Shown here piece after piece: positions 52,860-61,062 of a stretch of 64,000 nucleotides of DNA. Source of the stretch: Candidatus Gastranaerophilales bacterium. GTDB taxonomy: Bacteria > Cyanobacteriota > Vampirovibrionia > Gastranaerophilales > Gastranaerophilaceae. Position numbers and translations under genes: made by a program. The DNA is taken from contig CANPZB010000001.1 of NCBI GenBank assembly GCA_947588755.1, positions 1-64,000 of the forward strand, read 5' to 3'. Position 1 is the stretch's first letter, and each line of letters starts with the position of its first letter. The notes beneath the pieces are model-generated. The model ran no database searches. It was not told where the DNA came from and saw only the letters and a program-made list of their open reading frames with translations.

Positions 52860-53066
52860 AGCACCTTTAGCGTGGTGGAATAACTCAACTTGAGATAACT
52901 CATTTTGCGCATCCATCGTATCGCGAGGTGCTATCCTTATTTTGAAGCTGTTGGGGAATGCCCAACATATTGACTAGAACCCGCACAAGGCTGTCGCCTT
53001 GTGTGGGTTCGTTCGACATTCTATACAAAATAAACAGACTATCCCATAAGGGATAGTCTGTTTATT
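52860..53066 (+). ncRNA. Unidentified structured RNA, about 200 nt
   Basis: It lies between a good promoter and a strong 17-bp terminator hairpin (53029-53066) and has no reading frame. Visible helices: AGCACCT/AGGTGCT closing the first 72 nt; GTTGGG-GAATG-CCCAAC; and a 14-bp stem AACCCGCACAAGGC/GCCTTGTGTGGGTT with one G-U pair. The length suits 6S RNA, but the two ends do not pair as expected and I cannot confirm it. It is not tmRNA, SRP RNA or RNase P RNA by their signature motifs. Confidence 0.6.
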
Positions 53067-53467
53067 CAGAGGGGATGGGATTCTGTAGGAATTGTATGTG
53101 AGGCTTTGGAAGCCGAACAATTACAATTCCTCATGCAAAGCTAACCCCTGTTATTCCGACATCGAGAGGAATAACACGGGTTCGAATAACTCCCCTATGT
53201 CAAAAAAAAAGCATAATAGTTTATTAAATTCAGAGGGGATGGGATTGTCTTGGATTTGCTTCACGCTCACAGAGTTTCGCATTTACGGCTTCGCCGCAGT
53301 ATGCTCAATCTGTTCGCTCACCGGACTCGTTACCACTCCGTCCGTCCGCAAATCCGCTCGAACCACAGACAAGGCTGCCGCCTTGTGTGGGTTCGTTCGA
53401 CATTCTATACAAAATAAACAGACTATCCCTTATGGGATAGTCTGTTTATTCAGAGGGGATGGGATTC
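52986..53467. repeat. Duplicated RNA tail/tRNA-Ser 3' end with inserted hairpin elements
   Basis: A 98-bp block (end of the RNA gene, terminator and last 17 bp of tRNA-Ser) occurs at 52986-53083 and 53370-53467. A third, short copy of the tRNA end is at 53231-53246. Between copies 1 and 2 lies a two-hairpin element (stems AGGAATTGTA/TACAATTCCT and TGTTATTCC/GGAATAACA) related to that at 13632; between copies 2 and 3 lies the 110-bp palindromic unit. The terminator loop is ATAA in one copy and TTAT in the other. Confidence 0.75.
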
Positions 53468-53537
53468 GAACCCACGGTGGAATTGCTCCCACACAACCTT
53501 TCCAAGATTGCACCTTAAACCACTCGGACACCCCTCT
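53451..53537 (-). tRNA. tRNA-Ser(GGA)
   Basis: 87 nt class II tRNA. Acceptor AGAGGGG/CCCCTCT with discriminator G, long variable arm, T-arm GTGGGTTCGAATCCCAT. Anticodon stem CAATC/GGTTG around loop TTGGAAA gives GGA (UCC/UCU codons). CCA not encoded. Confidence 0.93.
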
Positions 53538-53604
53538 TTGGTTTTTTACATGCTTTTTGCATATTTTAGTCTATCATAAAAAAAAATTATGGTAAAATTA
53601 ATTT

Positions 53605-54885
53605 ATGATTAAAAAATCTTCCAAATTAACTAAAAAACTTTTCGGTACTGTTGAAATTCCCGCAGACAAATCATTGTCGCACAGAGCCGTTATGCTTGCA
53701 TCTTTAGCTGACGGCACTTCAATTATAAATAATTTTTCGGCAGGAAAAGACCCGCTTTCTTCTCTTGAAGTTTGCAGGTCACTGGGGGTAAATATTGAAT
53801 TTATTGATGATAAAACACTAAAAATAAATTCAAACGGTTGTTTTAAACGCTGTGATATACCGCTTGACTGCGGTAATTCGGGAACAACCATGCGGCTTAT
53901 GACGGGAATTCTTGCAGGACAAAGTTTTAATTCCGTTTTGACGGGTGATGAAAGCCTTTCTAAACGCCCTATGAAACGGATTATTGAGCCTTTAACACTT
54001 ATGGGTGCCGAAATTAATTCTAATCAAAATAAGGCTCCGCTTTGCATCAAAGGTAAAAAACTTTCGGCAATTAACTATATTTCTCCGATATCTTCCGCTC
54101 AGGTAAAGTCATGTATTTTACTTGCAGGCTTGCAGGCAGTAGGAAAAACAGTATTTTCCGAACCATTTTTGTCAAGAAATCATACTGAAATTATGCTGAA
54201 ATATATGGGGGCGGATATTGATTTTTCTGATAACCATGTATCTGTTTCTCCGTCTGTGCTGCAGCCAAAAACATTAAAAATTTGCGGTGATATATCTTCC
54301 GCTGCATATTTTATCGCTGCGGGTTTAATTGTCAGCGGTTCAAAAATTATTCTGAAAAACGTAGGGGTTAACCCTACCAGAACCGGTTTTATCGACGTAA
54401 TACATAAAATGGGCGGTAATATAGAAATTTTAAATAAAGTGAATGTTTGCGGTGAAGATGTTGCGGATTTAAAAGTTGAAGCTTCCGATTTAAAAAGCTG
54501 TACCATAGAAGGTGAAATTATTCCCCGATTAATAGATGAATTGCCGTTAATTGCCGTTTTAGCCACTTGTGCAGACGGACAAACCATAGTTAAAGATGCA
54601 CAGGACTTAAGAAACAAAGAGTCTGACAGGATTAAAAATATTGTTTACGCTTTAAAAAAACTCGGTGCCGATATTACGGAAACTCCTGACGGTTTTATAG
54701 TTAACGGGAAAACTCCTTTGAGGGGCGGTGCAGAAATTGAATCGTTCAATGACCACAGAATTGCAATGAGTATGTTTATTGCGGGACTTGTATGCGACGA
54801 TGAAATTGCAATAAAAGACTTTGAATGGGTAAATATATCTTTTCCCGAATTCGAATGCTTGTTTGAAAAACTTAAATCCGATTAA
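53605..54885 (+). CDS. aroA: 3-phosphoshikimate 1-carboxyvinyltransferase (EPSP synthase)
   Basis: 426 residues. PADKSLSHRAVMLASLADG, LDCGNSGTTMRLMTGILAG, GDESLSKRPMKRIIEPL, KSCILLAGL, ELPLIAVLATCADG, RNKESDRI and NDHRIAMSMFIAGL are the standard motifs. The phosphoenolpyruvate-site residues after the Lys in PADKS read SLSHRA as in many bacteria. Makes EPSP for chorismate and aromatic amino acids. Overlaps the convergent next gene by 4 bp. Confidence 0.97.
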   Translation: MIKKSSKLTKKLFGTVEIPADKSLSHRAVMLASLADGTSIINNFSAGKDPLSSLEVCRSLGVNIEFIDDKTLKINSNGCFKRCDIPLDCGNSGTTMRLMTGILAGQSFNSVLTGDESLSKRPMKRIIEPLTLMGAEINSNQNKAPLCIKGKKLSAINYISPISSAQVKSCILLAGLQAVGKTVFSEPFLSRNHTEIMLKYMGADIDFSDNHVSVSPSVLQPKTLKICGDISSAAYFIAAGLIVSGSKIILKNVGVNPTRTGFIDVIHKMGGNIEILNKVNVCGEDVADLKVEASDLKSCTIEGEIIPRLIDELPLIAVLATCADGQTIVKDAQDLRNKESDRIKNIVYALKKLGADITETPDGFIVNGKTPLRGGAEIESFNDHRIAMSMFIAGLVCDDEIAIKDFEWVNISFPEFECLFEKLKSD

Positions 54886-55361
54886 TCGTTATATTTGCTT
54901 ATTTCTACAAAATAGTTTTCCAAAGCCAGATAGCCTTTATAGATTTCATTTGAGATGTTTGCATAACGGTTTGCGACGATAAACTTCAATTCTTTGGTTC
55001 TTATTTCCAGAATATTATCTGCATCTTTTTTAAGTTTGCTATCGCCTGAAACAGCCCACTGTTGAAGCAGTGAAAGTTCATTATACATCTGGTTAACAGT
55101 AGTAAATTCAAGCGTATTAAAATCATATTTGGCAAGTAAAGTTCTTTCGGCATTTGTAATTCTAGGCATTACGGCTTGAAATTGAAATATTTTTTTTATA
55201 ATTACATAGTTATCCGCGATTTTTCTATGAGAGTAAGGAATTATATTTTTTGCCAAAAGTGCCGCATAAGAACGTGAAGTAAATACTTCATTGTCACGTG
55301 AAAATGCACTTTTTGAGGTTAAGTCAAAATTTGATTTTTTTTCAATAATATCTTCCGGCAT
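54882..55361 (-). CDS. Hypothetical helical protein
   Basis: 159 residues from ATG 55361, preceded by GGGAG at about 7 bp; a longer frame starts at 55445 without a ribosome site. Entirely helical, polar, no signal peptide. Not recognised. Stands alone between aroA and speD. Confidence 0.6.
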   Translation of the reverse strand: MPEDIIEKKSNFDLTSKSAFSRDNEVFTSRSYAALLAKNIIPYSHRKIADNYVIIKKIFQFQAVMPRITNAERTLLAKYDFNTLEFTTVNQMYNELSLLQQWAVSGDSKLKKDADNILEIRTKELKFIVANRYANISNEIYKGYLALENYFVEISKYND

Positions 55362-55501
55362 CTTTATCTCCCTGATAAAAAAATAATATTCCAATATAAA
55401 AAAAATGTCATGATAAAGAGTCAAATTTTTTACATGATTTAACATTAATTGTCATGTATAAAATTTGCAATTATTTATCCCGAAATTAGTTAATAAAAGA
55501 C

Positions 55502-55969
55502 TTAATCCTGATGCTGATTCATTATTTCAAAGGGTTTCTCAGCAACTTTCATTGTGGCTTCATCTATAATTCCTCTTTTTAATTCGGTAAATGAAGCTTT
55601 TTTGGAATTAAACATTTTTTTCAAAAATTCATAAGAAATTTTAGGGTCACATTTGTCACCGCAGGTAAACAAATCGACAGCGGCATATCCGAGTTCGGGC
55701 CAGGTGTGAATGGCCAGATGACTTTCCGATATAATTACAACTCCGGAAACTCCGTAAGGGTTGAACATGTGAAAACATTTTTGGACAATAGTTGCACCGC
55801 ATTCAAGGGCAGCATCCACCATATACTTTTCTACTTTATCTAAGCTGTTTAGCGTATTCGGGTCGCATTCAAAAAATTCCGCTAACACGTGTTGTCCCAG
55901 GTGAATTTCTTTTTTGCCTGCTTGAAATGCTTTATATGGTGAAGTTATTGCCAATTCATGTGCCTCCAT
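55502..55969 (-). CDS. speD: S-adenosylmethionine decarboxylase proenzyme
   Basis: 155 residues. Class 1 prokaryotic AdoMetDC: self-cleavage and pyruvoyl-forming Ser in VIISESHLAIHTWPE, with Cys in VDLFTCGDKC. It supplies decarboxylated AdoMet for spermidine. The C-terminal 30 residues extend beyond the shortest homologues. No speE lies next to it. Confidence 0.94.
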   Translation of the reverse strand: MEAHELAITSPYKAFQAGKKEIHLGQHVLAEFFECDPNTLNSLDKVEKYMVDAALECGATIVQKCFHMFNPYGVSGVVIISESHLAIHTWPELGYAAVDLFTCGDKCDPKISYEFLKKMFNSKKASFTELKRGIIDEATMKVAEKPFEIMNQHQD

Positions 55970-56198
55970 TCTATAAATGTATACTTATTTATTGTTTTTT
56001 GCTGTTACACAATTTACATAATACTATAAAAAACCATGATTTTGTAAAATTTACATTTAAAATATATTTTTTTATTAATTTTACTTATTAAATATGCCTG
56101 AAAATCATATAAATTGTATCAAACATTCGGGTAATTTTAATTAATATTTTTTAACATTATCGGTTGAATTTTTATTCTTTTACATATAAAATTCAAAT

Positions 56199-56894
56199 AT
56201 GAATACAATTTTAGTAATAGATGATGATGCAGCAATTAACGAACTTATAAAAGTTAATCTGGAATTAAGCGGTTATAAAGTAATTCAAGCATTTGACGGC
56301 ACAAAAGGTTTTGCGGTATGCAAACAAGAAATGCCTTCGGTGGTTATTCTTGATGTTATGATGCCCGAAACAGACGGATTTACCGTTGCACAAAGAATAA
56401 GAAAAAATGAAACGACTCAACACATACCTATTCTTATGCTGACTGCACTTTCGACTCTTAATGATAAAGTTAAGGGATTTAATTTGGGCGTGGATGATTA
56501 TTTGGTTAAGCCTTTTGAAATGGAAGAACTTCAAGTTAGGGTCAGAGCTTTGCTTAAAAGAACACATCAAATACCCGAAAGTGCTTCCACACGCGAACTT
56601 TTAACACTCGGTAATATTACTTTGCTTCCCGAAACCTATTCCGTAAAAATTAACGATAAGACTGCTAAGCTTACTCCCATTGAATTTGATATATTTAATT
56701 TACTTTTTCAAAATCACGGTACTATGGTTTCTTCTTCGCAGCTGCTTAAAGATGTATGGGGATATGCACCTGATGACGATATTGAAACAATTCGCGTTCA
56801 TATCAGACATTTAAGAACTAAGCTGGATAAGATTTCTGACGGTGTAAAATATATCGAAACAATTTACGGCGGGGGTTACAAGCTGAATATTTAA
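56199..56894 (+). CDS. OmpR/PhoB-type response regulator
   Basis: 231 residues. Receiver with DDD acidic pocket, phospho-acceptor Asp in VVILDVMMPETDG, LTAL and KPF; C-terminal winged helix with LTPIEFDIFNLLFQNHG and VHIRHLRTKLD, then YGGGYKL. Length and layout resemble cyanobacterial RpaB-like regulators. No kinase is adjacent. Confidence 0.94.
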   Translation: MNTILVIDDDAAINELIKVNLELSGYKVIQAFDGTKGFAVCKQEMPSVVILDVMMPETDGFTVAQRIRKNETTQHIPILMLTALSTLNDKVKGFNLGVDDYLVKPFEMEELQVRVRALLKRTHQIPESASTRELLTLGNITLLPETYSVKINDKTAKLTPIEFDIFNLLFQNHGTMVSSSQLLKDVWGYAPDDDIETIRVHIRHLRTKLDKISDGVKYIETIYGGGYKLNI

Positions 56895-56969
56895 TTTATT
56901 TATCTTTACATTTTATCATTCTTTTGGATATAGATGATATAATTTTTTCAGTAGAGGGAGTGTGATTTT

Positions 56970-57668
56970 ATGGAGAATAATAACAAACCTGTAGTAAATT
57001 TAATTTCTAAACCGCAAAATATGTTAAAAACTGTTTACACAGCTTGCAGAACTTGCTACAGTGCTGATTATCCGATTAATATTTATAACGGTACGGATGA
57101 TGAAGAAAAAATGTTAAAACTTATTGAAAGAGTTATTTCATCAGGTCATTATTCAACTATTGAACATATTCAGGTTTCTTTTGCCGTTTCAAATGTTTCG
57201 CGTGCCTGCACCCACCAGCTTGTAAGACACAGGTTAATGTCTTTTTCACAAAAATCACAAAGGTATGTTAAAGAAAAAGGACAGTTTGACTATATTATTC
57301 CTCCGACTATTGAGAAAAATCCCGAATTGAAAGAAAAATTCATCAGGTTTATGGCAGAAATTTCAAATCAATATCAGGAATTTGTTAATGCGGGTATTCC
57401 TGCTGAAGATGCACGTTTTGTACTTCCTAACGCGGCTGCGAGTTCACTTGTGGTGAGCATGAATTTAAGAGAATTAATTCATGTGGCAAATTTAAGACTC
57501 TGTACACGTGCTCAATATGAAATCAGAACTATGGTTAAGATGATGTGTGATGAATTGATTAAATCAGAACCCTGGCTTAAACCTTATCTGGTTGCAAAAT
57601 GTGACAGACTGGGATTTTGTGATGAGGACAAGTCTTGCGGCAGACATGCAATGCTGCCTAAGAGTTAG
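56970..57668 (+). CDS. thyX: FAD-dependent thymidylate synthase
   Basis: 232 residues. ThyX motif RHRLMSFSQKSQRY (RHRxxSxxxxSxR) near residue 83, with HYSTIEHIQVSFAV and LRLCTRAQYEIR. Makes dTMP from dUMP with methylene-THF and FAD. It is followed 9 bp later by an antiporter-like gene, probably co-transcribed. Confidence 0.96.
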   Translation: MENNNKPVVNLISKPQNMLKTVYTACRTCYSADYPINIYNGTDDEEKMLKLIERVISSGHYSTIEHIQVSFAVSNVSRACTHQLVRHRLMSFSQKSQRYVKEKGQFDYIIPPTIEKNPELKEKFIRFMAEISNQYQEFVNAGIPAEDARFVLPNAAASSLVVSMNLRELIHVANLRLCTRAQYEIRTMVKMMCDELIKSEPWLKPYLVAKCDRLGFCDEDKSCGRHAMLPKS

Positions 57669-57677
57669 TGTATAATT

Positions 57678-58979
57678 ATGGAATTTATTTTAAACCCTGT
57701 ATTTATTTCAGTTATTATCCTGTGTATTTTTTGTCTGTGTAAGATTAATGTTTTACTTGCATTAATTATTTCGGCTATAATTGCGGGGAAAATCGCAGGT
57801 ATGCATTCGGATGAAATAATGAATGTATTTATCGGTGGTATGGGACAAAACAGTGAAATTGCCCTGAGTTATATTTTGCTTGGTACCTTTGCCGCTGCAA
57901 TGGTTCACACAGGTTTGGCTGATGTTTTGGCAAGACGGATAATCCTTTTAATTAAAAACAATAAATTTATTTTACTTTTGATTTTAATATTGTTGGCTTG
58001 TGCATCTCAAAACATAATACCGGTGCATATTGCCTTTATACCTGTTATAATTCCTCCGTTAATCAATTGTATGAACAGATTTAAGTTGGATAGACGAGCG
58101 GTTGCCTGTGCATTAGCATTCGGACTTGTTACTCCTTATATTGTTTTCCCCGCGGGGTTCGGACTTATTTTCCAGAGGCTTGTGGCGGATAATATGACAT
58201 TAAATGGTATTGCGGTTTCAGTTAATGATGTTTGGAAATCTGTTTGGATACTGGGTGTAGGATTATTATGCGGCTTGTTGTGGGCAATTTTTGTTTCATA
58301 TCGTAAAGATAGAAACTACGAAAATACAATTCATACTAAAAAAATGTGTAACTCATTACGTTTCACGGGAAGTCATTATATAACATTTATTGCTGCTGCA
58401 GCGACTTTGGCGGTTCAGTTATGGACAAAATCTTTGCCGTTAGGAGCACTTATAGGATTAACCATTATTTTTGGAACTAAAGCTATTAACCCGAAAAATA
58501 TGGATATTTTAATTAACGAAGGTATAGGTCTAATGGGTTATGTCGCATTTGTTATGCTGGTTGCGGCAGGATTTGCTGCCGTTCTGAAATCAACGAACGG
58601 TATCGAAACTTTGGTTAATGCTATTATTCCTTATATGGCGGGTTCAAAATTTATCGCGGCTTTGTTAATGCTTTTAACGGGGCTTTTTATTACTGTGGGA
58701 ATAGGAACTTCCTTTGGTACTATTCCTATTTTAGCGGTATTATTTGTCCCTGTTTTTGTAAAGCTAGGTTTTAATCCTGCGGAAGCGATTACTGTTTTTG
58801 CAGCGGCAGCAGCATTAGGTGATGCGGGTTCGCCGGCATCCGGTACTACTCTCGGGCCTACTGCGGGCTTAAATGTAGACGGACAGCATTCACATATTAA
58901 AGATACCTGCATACCTACGTTTTTGCATTTTAATTTATCTTTAATTATTTTTGCGATAATATCGCTTATCATTTTTTAA
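57678..58979 (+). CDS. Na+/H+ antiporter family (NhaC/YuiF-like) transporter
   Basis: 433 residues, about 11-12 membrane spans. LSYILLGTFAAAMVHTGLAD, IIPVHIAFIPVIIPPLI, a repeated GIGTSFGTIPILAVLFVPVF and AAAALGDAGSPASGTTLGP place it in the ion-transporter superfamily with the NhaC/YuiF group. Substrate may be Na+/H+ or an organic anion or amino acid; sequence alone does not decide. Confidence 0.8.
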   Translation: MEFILNPVFISVIILCIFCLCKINVLLALIISAIIAGKIAGMHSDEIMNVFIGGMGQNSEIALSYILLGTFAAAMVHTGLADVLARRIILLIKNNKFILLLILILLACASQNIIPVHIAFIPVIIPPLINCMNRFKLDRRAVACALAFGLVTPYIVFPAGFGLIFQRLVADNMTLNGIAVSVNDVWKSVWILGVGLLCGLLWAIFVSYRKDRNYENTIHTKKMCNSLRFTGSHYITFIAAAATLAVQLWTKSLPLGALIGLTIIFGTKAINPKNMDILINEGIGLMGYVAFVMLVAAGFAAVLKSTNGIETLVNAIIPYMAGSKFIAALLMLLTGLFITVGIGTSFGTIPILAVLFVPVFVKLGFNPAEAITVFAAAAALGDAGSPASGTTLGPTAGLNVDGQHSHIKDTCIPTFLHFNLSLIIFAIISLIIF

Positions 58980-59033
58980 CATACTATTGATATAACAAAA
59001 TTTATTATTTATTATCCTTATATAGGAGGTAGT

Positions 59034-59684
59034 ATGATTAGTAAATACAACAATTCCCCTGCATTCGGCTGGACGCCTGCAACTCATAAAAGATTATTTT
59101 TGGAAGCTAATAAATCCGTCAAATTGGATAAATATTCTGATGGTTTTTCTAAAGCAGTTGTTTTGCCTGATTATGATGATTTTTCATATTTGGGAAGAAA
59201 ACATTTTTATAATCCTTCAAACGGCAGGAGTTATCTTGATCCCAAAGGGATAAACAATGCAAGAAATTCATACGATATGTATATTGGCAGTGTAAAAAGT
59301 ATTTCTAACAGACATAATCCCTCAAATATTGTTGACTCTTTGGGCAGAGCACTTCATTATCTTCAAGATGTAACACAGCCAATGCATATTATTGATACTA
59401 ACTTCCTCAGAAGATTAGCAGATATGAGGGTTTACGGTCATTTTGAAACTAATGCTTTTGAATTTGAAGAAAAATTCATTAAAAATGCAAAACCTGTTGT
59501 ATTTGAAGACAGATACTTTTATGATTTATTTAATTCCGTGATTGACAGAGTCAGAGGTATAACTGTTCCTACCGCATATAATAAGCCGTCATGGAATATA
59601 ATTACACAAAACAGTTTTAATGTTGCTCTGGGTGCTTCAAAAAGATTTCTTGAAATAGCAAAGAAATATATTTTTGTTTTATAG
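59034..59684 (+). CDS. Zinc-dependent phospholipase C/S1-P1 nuclease-like protein
   Basis: 216 residues with an ideal AGGAGG before ATG 59034. Ligand-like residues match the family: His18 (GWTPATHKRL), Asp49, His57, His108-x3-Asp112 (LHYLQDVTQPMH), His118 and His136 (YGHFETNAFEFE). The His-x3-Glu pair expected at the end reads His136...Asn140, with Glu at 138 and 143 instead. No signal peptide, though the family is normally secreted. It could be a lipase, a nuclease or an inactive relative. Confidence 0.72.
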   Translation: MISKYNNSPAFGWTPATHKRLFLEANKSVKLDKYSDGFSKAVVLPDYDDFSYLGRKHFYNPSNGRSYLDPKGINNARNSYDMYIGSVKSISNRHNPSNIVDSLGRALHYLQDVTQPMHIIDTNFLRRLADMRVYGHFETNAFEFEEKFIKNAKPVVFEDRYFYDLFNSVIDRVRGITVPTAYNKPSWNIITQNSFNVALGASKRFLEIAKKYIFVL

Positions 59685-59698
59685 TATTTTAAAAATTT

Positions 59699-59752
59699 GC
59701 TCACGCTCGAACGACAGGCAAGACTCCGTCTTGCGGCGTTCTCATCGCGGGG
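59699..59752 (+). repeat. Left 54-bp direct repeat of the HEPN/sRNA cassette
   Basis: Starts GCTCACGCTCGAACGACAGG and holds GCAAGAC-TCC-GTCTTGC. It recurs at 60785-60838, and both are followed by AATGTTTATTAA. Confidence 0.85.
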
Positions 59753-59839
59753 ACAATGTTTATTAATAAGGCTTGTTTATCATTTTTTATACTTTTTATA
59801 ATTTTTATAAATTCCCTGAAATTGAATGGAATATAAAAA

Positions 59840-59918
59840 GCCTTATGGCCGGAAGCTACTAACGGGAATACTCCCTGAGATCATCCATTCCCACACAAGT
59901 GCGGTATCCACAAGGCTA
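59840..59918 (-). ncRNA. Candidate small RNA, about 77-79 nt
   Basis: On the minus strand a TTGACA-N16-TATCAT promoter leads to a start near 59918. The RNA folds with GCCTTGTGG pairing to CCATAAGGC (one G-U pair that only works on this strand), enclosing GGGAAT/ATTCCC and CCGCA/TGTGG helices, and ends in TTTTT. No open frame. It lacks the SRP RNA apical loop. Not matched to a known family. Confidence 0.6.
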
Positions 59919-59925
59919 TATTTTC

Positions 59926-59953
59926 ATGATAACATATTATTGCAGAATGTCAA
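59926..59953 (-). promoter_or_regulatory. Minus-strand promoter of the small RNA
   Basis: TTGACA (59953-59948), 16-bp spacer, TATCAT (59931-59926). The -35 overlaps the ribosome-site region (CAAGGGGAAA) of the divergent HEPN-like gene. Confidence 0.7.
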
Positions 59954-59962
59954 GGGGAAATT

Positions 59963-60664
59963 ATGAATGAAAGAACATTAAATGAATTTGCAGCCTATTA
60001 TAAACGTGTTATTCGTGTGGAACGATATTTAAAAGATTTAATATTTGAAAAATATTCGGAAGCATACGGTAAAAGTGCATATTTACACATATATAACCGT
60101 TATTTATCAAATTTAAAAATGCGTCAAAAAGCCAATGATATGACATTTAAAAAAATATTTGAAGATAAAAAGGATAATATAAAAAAGTTGGAACTTTCTA
60201 TCGATAAAATGTATACATCTGAAGTCATTGCATTTTTTAGTCATCGAATATTTTTAAAGGATAAAGTGAGAAAAAATTTTTTTAACAATATTCAAACTAA
60301 TAAAAATGATTTTCGGAGAATTGCCAAAAGTTTTAAAGATTTTAGAAATTGTATATGTCATTATGATGTAAAACAGTTCAAACTGGAGAAAAAATGTTTT
60401 GTAAATGCTCTTTTATATTTTGAAAAGGCGGTTAACAGCAAGTACAGATTTTCTTCAGGTTCTCTTGAACCTTTACAATACAAACCCAGCATCACCGCTA
60501 TTTTAAAATATATATACAGTACCAATCCTGAATATTTCAGGGATGATAGAGTTTTAGTAAATGTATTTGATGATATAGCAAGATTAATTGATTTCAGAAC
60601 AGATAATTTACCTCAATATAAAAGCATTATCAGGCAAAAGTTCAAAATAGAAGAACTTATGTAA
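59963..60664 (+). CDS. HEPN-like, Abi_2-type protein
   Basis: 233 residues, helical and basic. FKDFRNCICHYDV (Arg128-x4-His133, with Asn after Arg) matches the RNase motif of HEPN domains, and the surrounding pattern recalls AbiD/AbiF (Abi_2) abortive-infection proteins. AAGGGGA lies 8 bp before ATG. A divergent sRNA starts 45 bp upstream, and both are enclosed by direct repeats. A toxin or RNase is inferred; other HEPN roles are possible. Confidence 0.6.
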   Translation: MNERTLNEFAAYYKRVIRVERYLKDLIFEKYSEAYGKSAYLHIYNRYLSNLKMRQKANDMTFKKIFEDKKDNIKKLELSIDKMYTSEVIAFFSHRIFLKDKVRKNFFNNIQTNKNDFRRIAKSFKDFRNCICHYDVKQFKLEKKCFVNALLYFEKAVNSKYRFSSGSLEPLQYKPSITAILKYIYSTNPEYFRDDRVLVNVFDDIARLIDFRTDNLPQYKSIIRQKFKIEELM

Positions 60665-60866
60665 TATATTGGCAAGTAAAAATGTACACTGGCACGATTT
60701 CTTGTTCGCTCGCTATTAACGGGATTACGGTTGAATACTTCATAAATAAATTTATTCCGTAATCAAGCCTTCACCCTCAGCTCGCTCACGCTCGAACGAC
60801 AGGCAAGACTCCGTCTTGCGGCGTTCTCATCGCGGGGGGTAATGTTTATTAAAAAAAATTAAAAAA
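60665..60866. other. Repeat-bearing spacer after the HEPN-like gene
   Basis: No gene. Contains a small ATTACGG/CCGTAAT inverted pair, the CTCAGCTCGC motif also seen in the prepilin 1 leader, and the right copy of the 54-bp repeat. Confidence 0.6.
60785..60838 (+). repeat. Right 54-bp direct repeat of the HEPN/sRNA cassette
   Basis: Copy of 59699-59752, 1086 bp away, followed by AATGTTTATTAA as at the left copy. Confidence 0.85.
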
Positions 60867-60940
60867 TGGCCCCGGCGCGATTCGAACGCGCGATCTTTGG
60901 TTTAGGAAACCACTGCTCTATCCTGCTGAGCTACGAAGCC
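60867..60940 (-). tRNA. tRNA-Arg(CCT)
   Basis: 74 nt. Acceptor GGCTTCG with CGGGGCC, D-arm AGCTCAGCAGGATAGAGC, loop TTCCTAA giving anticodon CCT (AGG codons), T-arm GCGCGTTCGAATCGCGC, discriminator A. The acceptor stem has two G-U pairs. CCA not encoded. Confidence 0.9.
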
Positions 60941-60973
60941 ATATATTTTATTTTATCACAAATATTTTTAAAA

Positions 60974-61047
60974 CGTGCCTGATGCGATTCGAACGCACGA
61001 CCTTCTCCTTCGGAGGGAGACACTCTATCCTGCTGAGCTACAGGCAC
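60974..61047 (-). tRNA. tRNA-Arg(CCG)
   Basis: 74 nt. Acceptor GTGCCTG/CAGGCAC, discriminator G, anticodon stem TCTCC/GGAGA with loop CTCCGAA giving anticodon CCG (CGG codons), T-arm GTGCGTTCGAATCGCAT. Separated by 33 bp from the other tRNA-Arg gene. Confidence 0.93.
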
Positions 61048-61062
61048 AAGCTTATTCTAATT

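Noticed and set aside
53092-53595. Open frame of 167 codons across the tRNA-Ser(GGA) region
   Set aside because: It runs through duplicated tRNA ends, a terminator hairpin and the antisense of the tRNA itself; no ribosome site or protein family.
59840-59916. SRP (4.5S) RNA
   Set aside because: Size and hairpin form fit, but the conserved GGAA-type apical loop with AGCAG is missing on the strand with the promoter.
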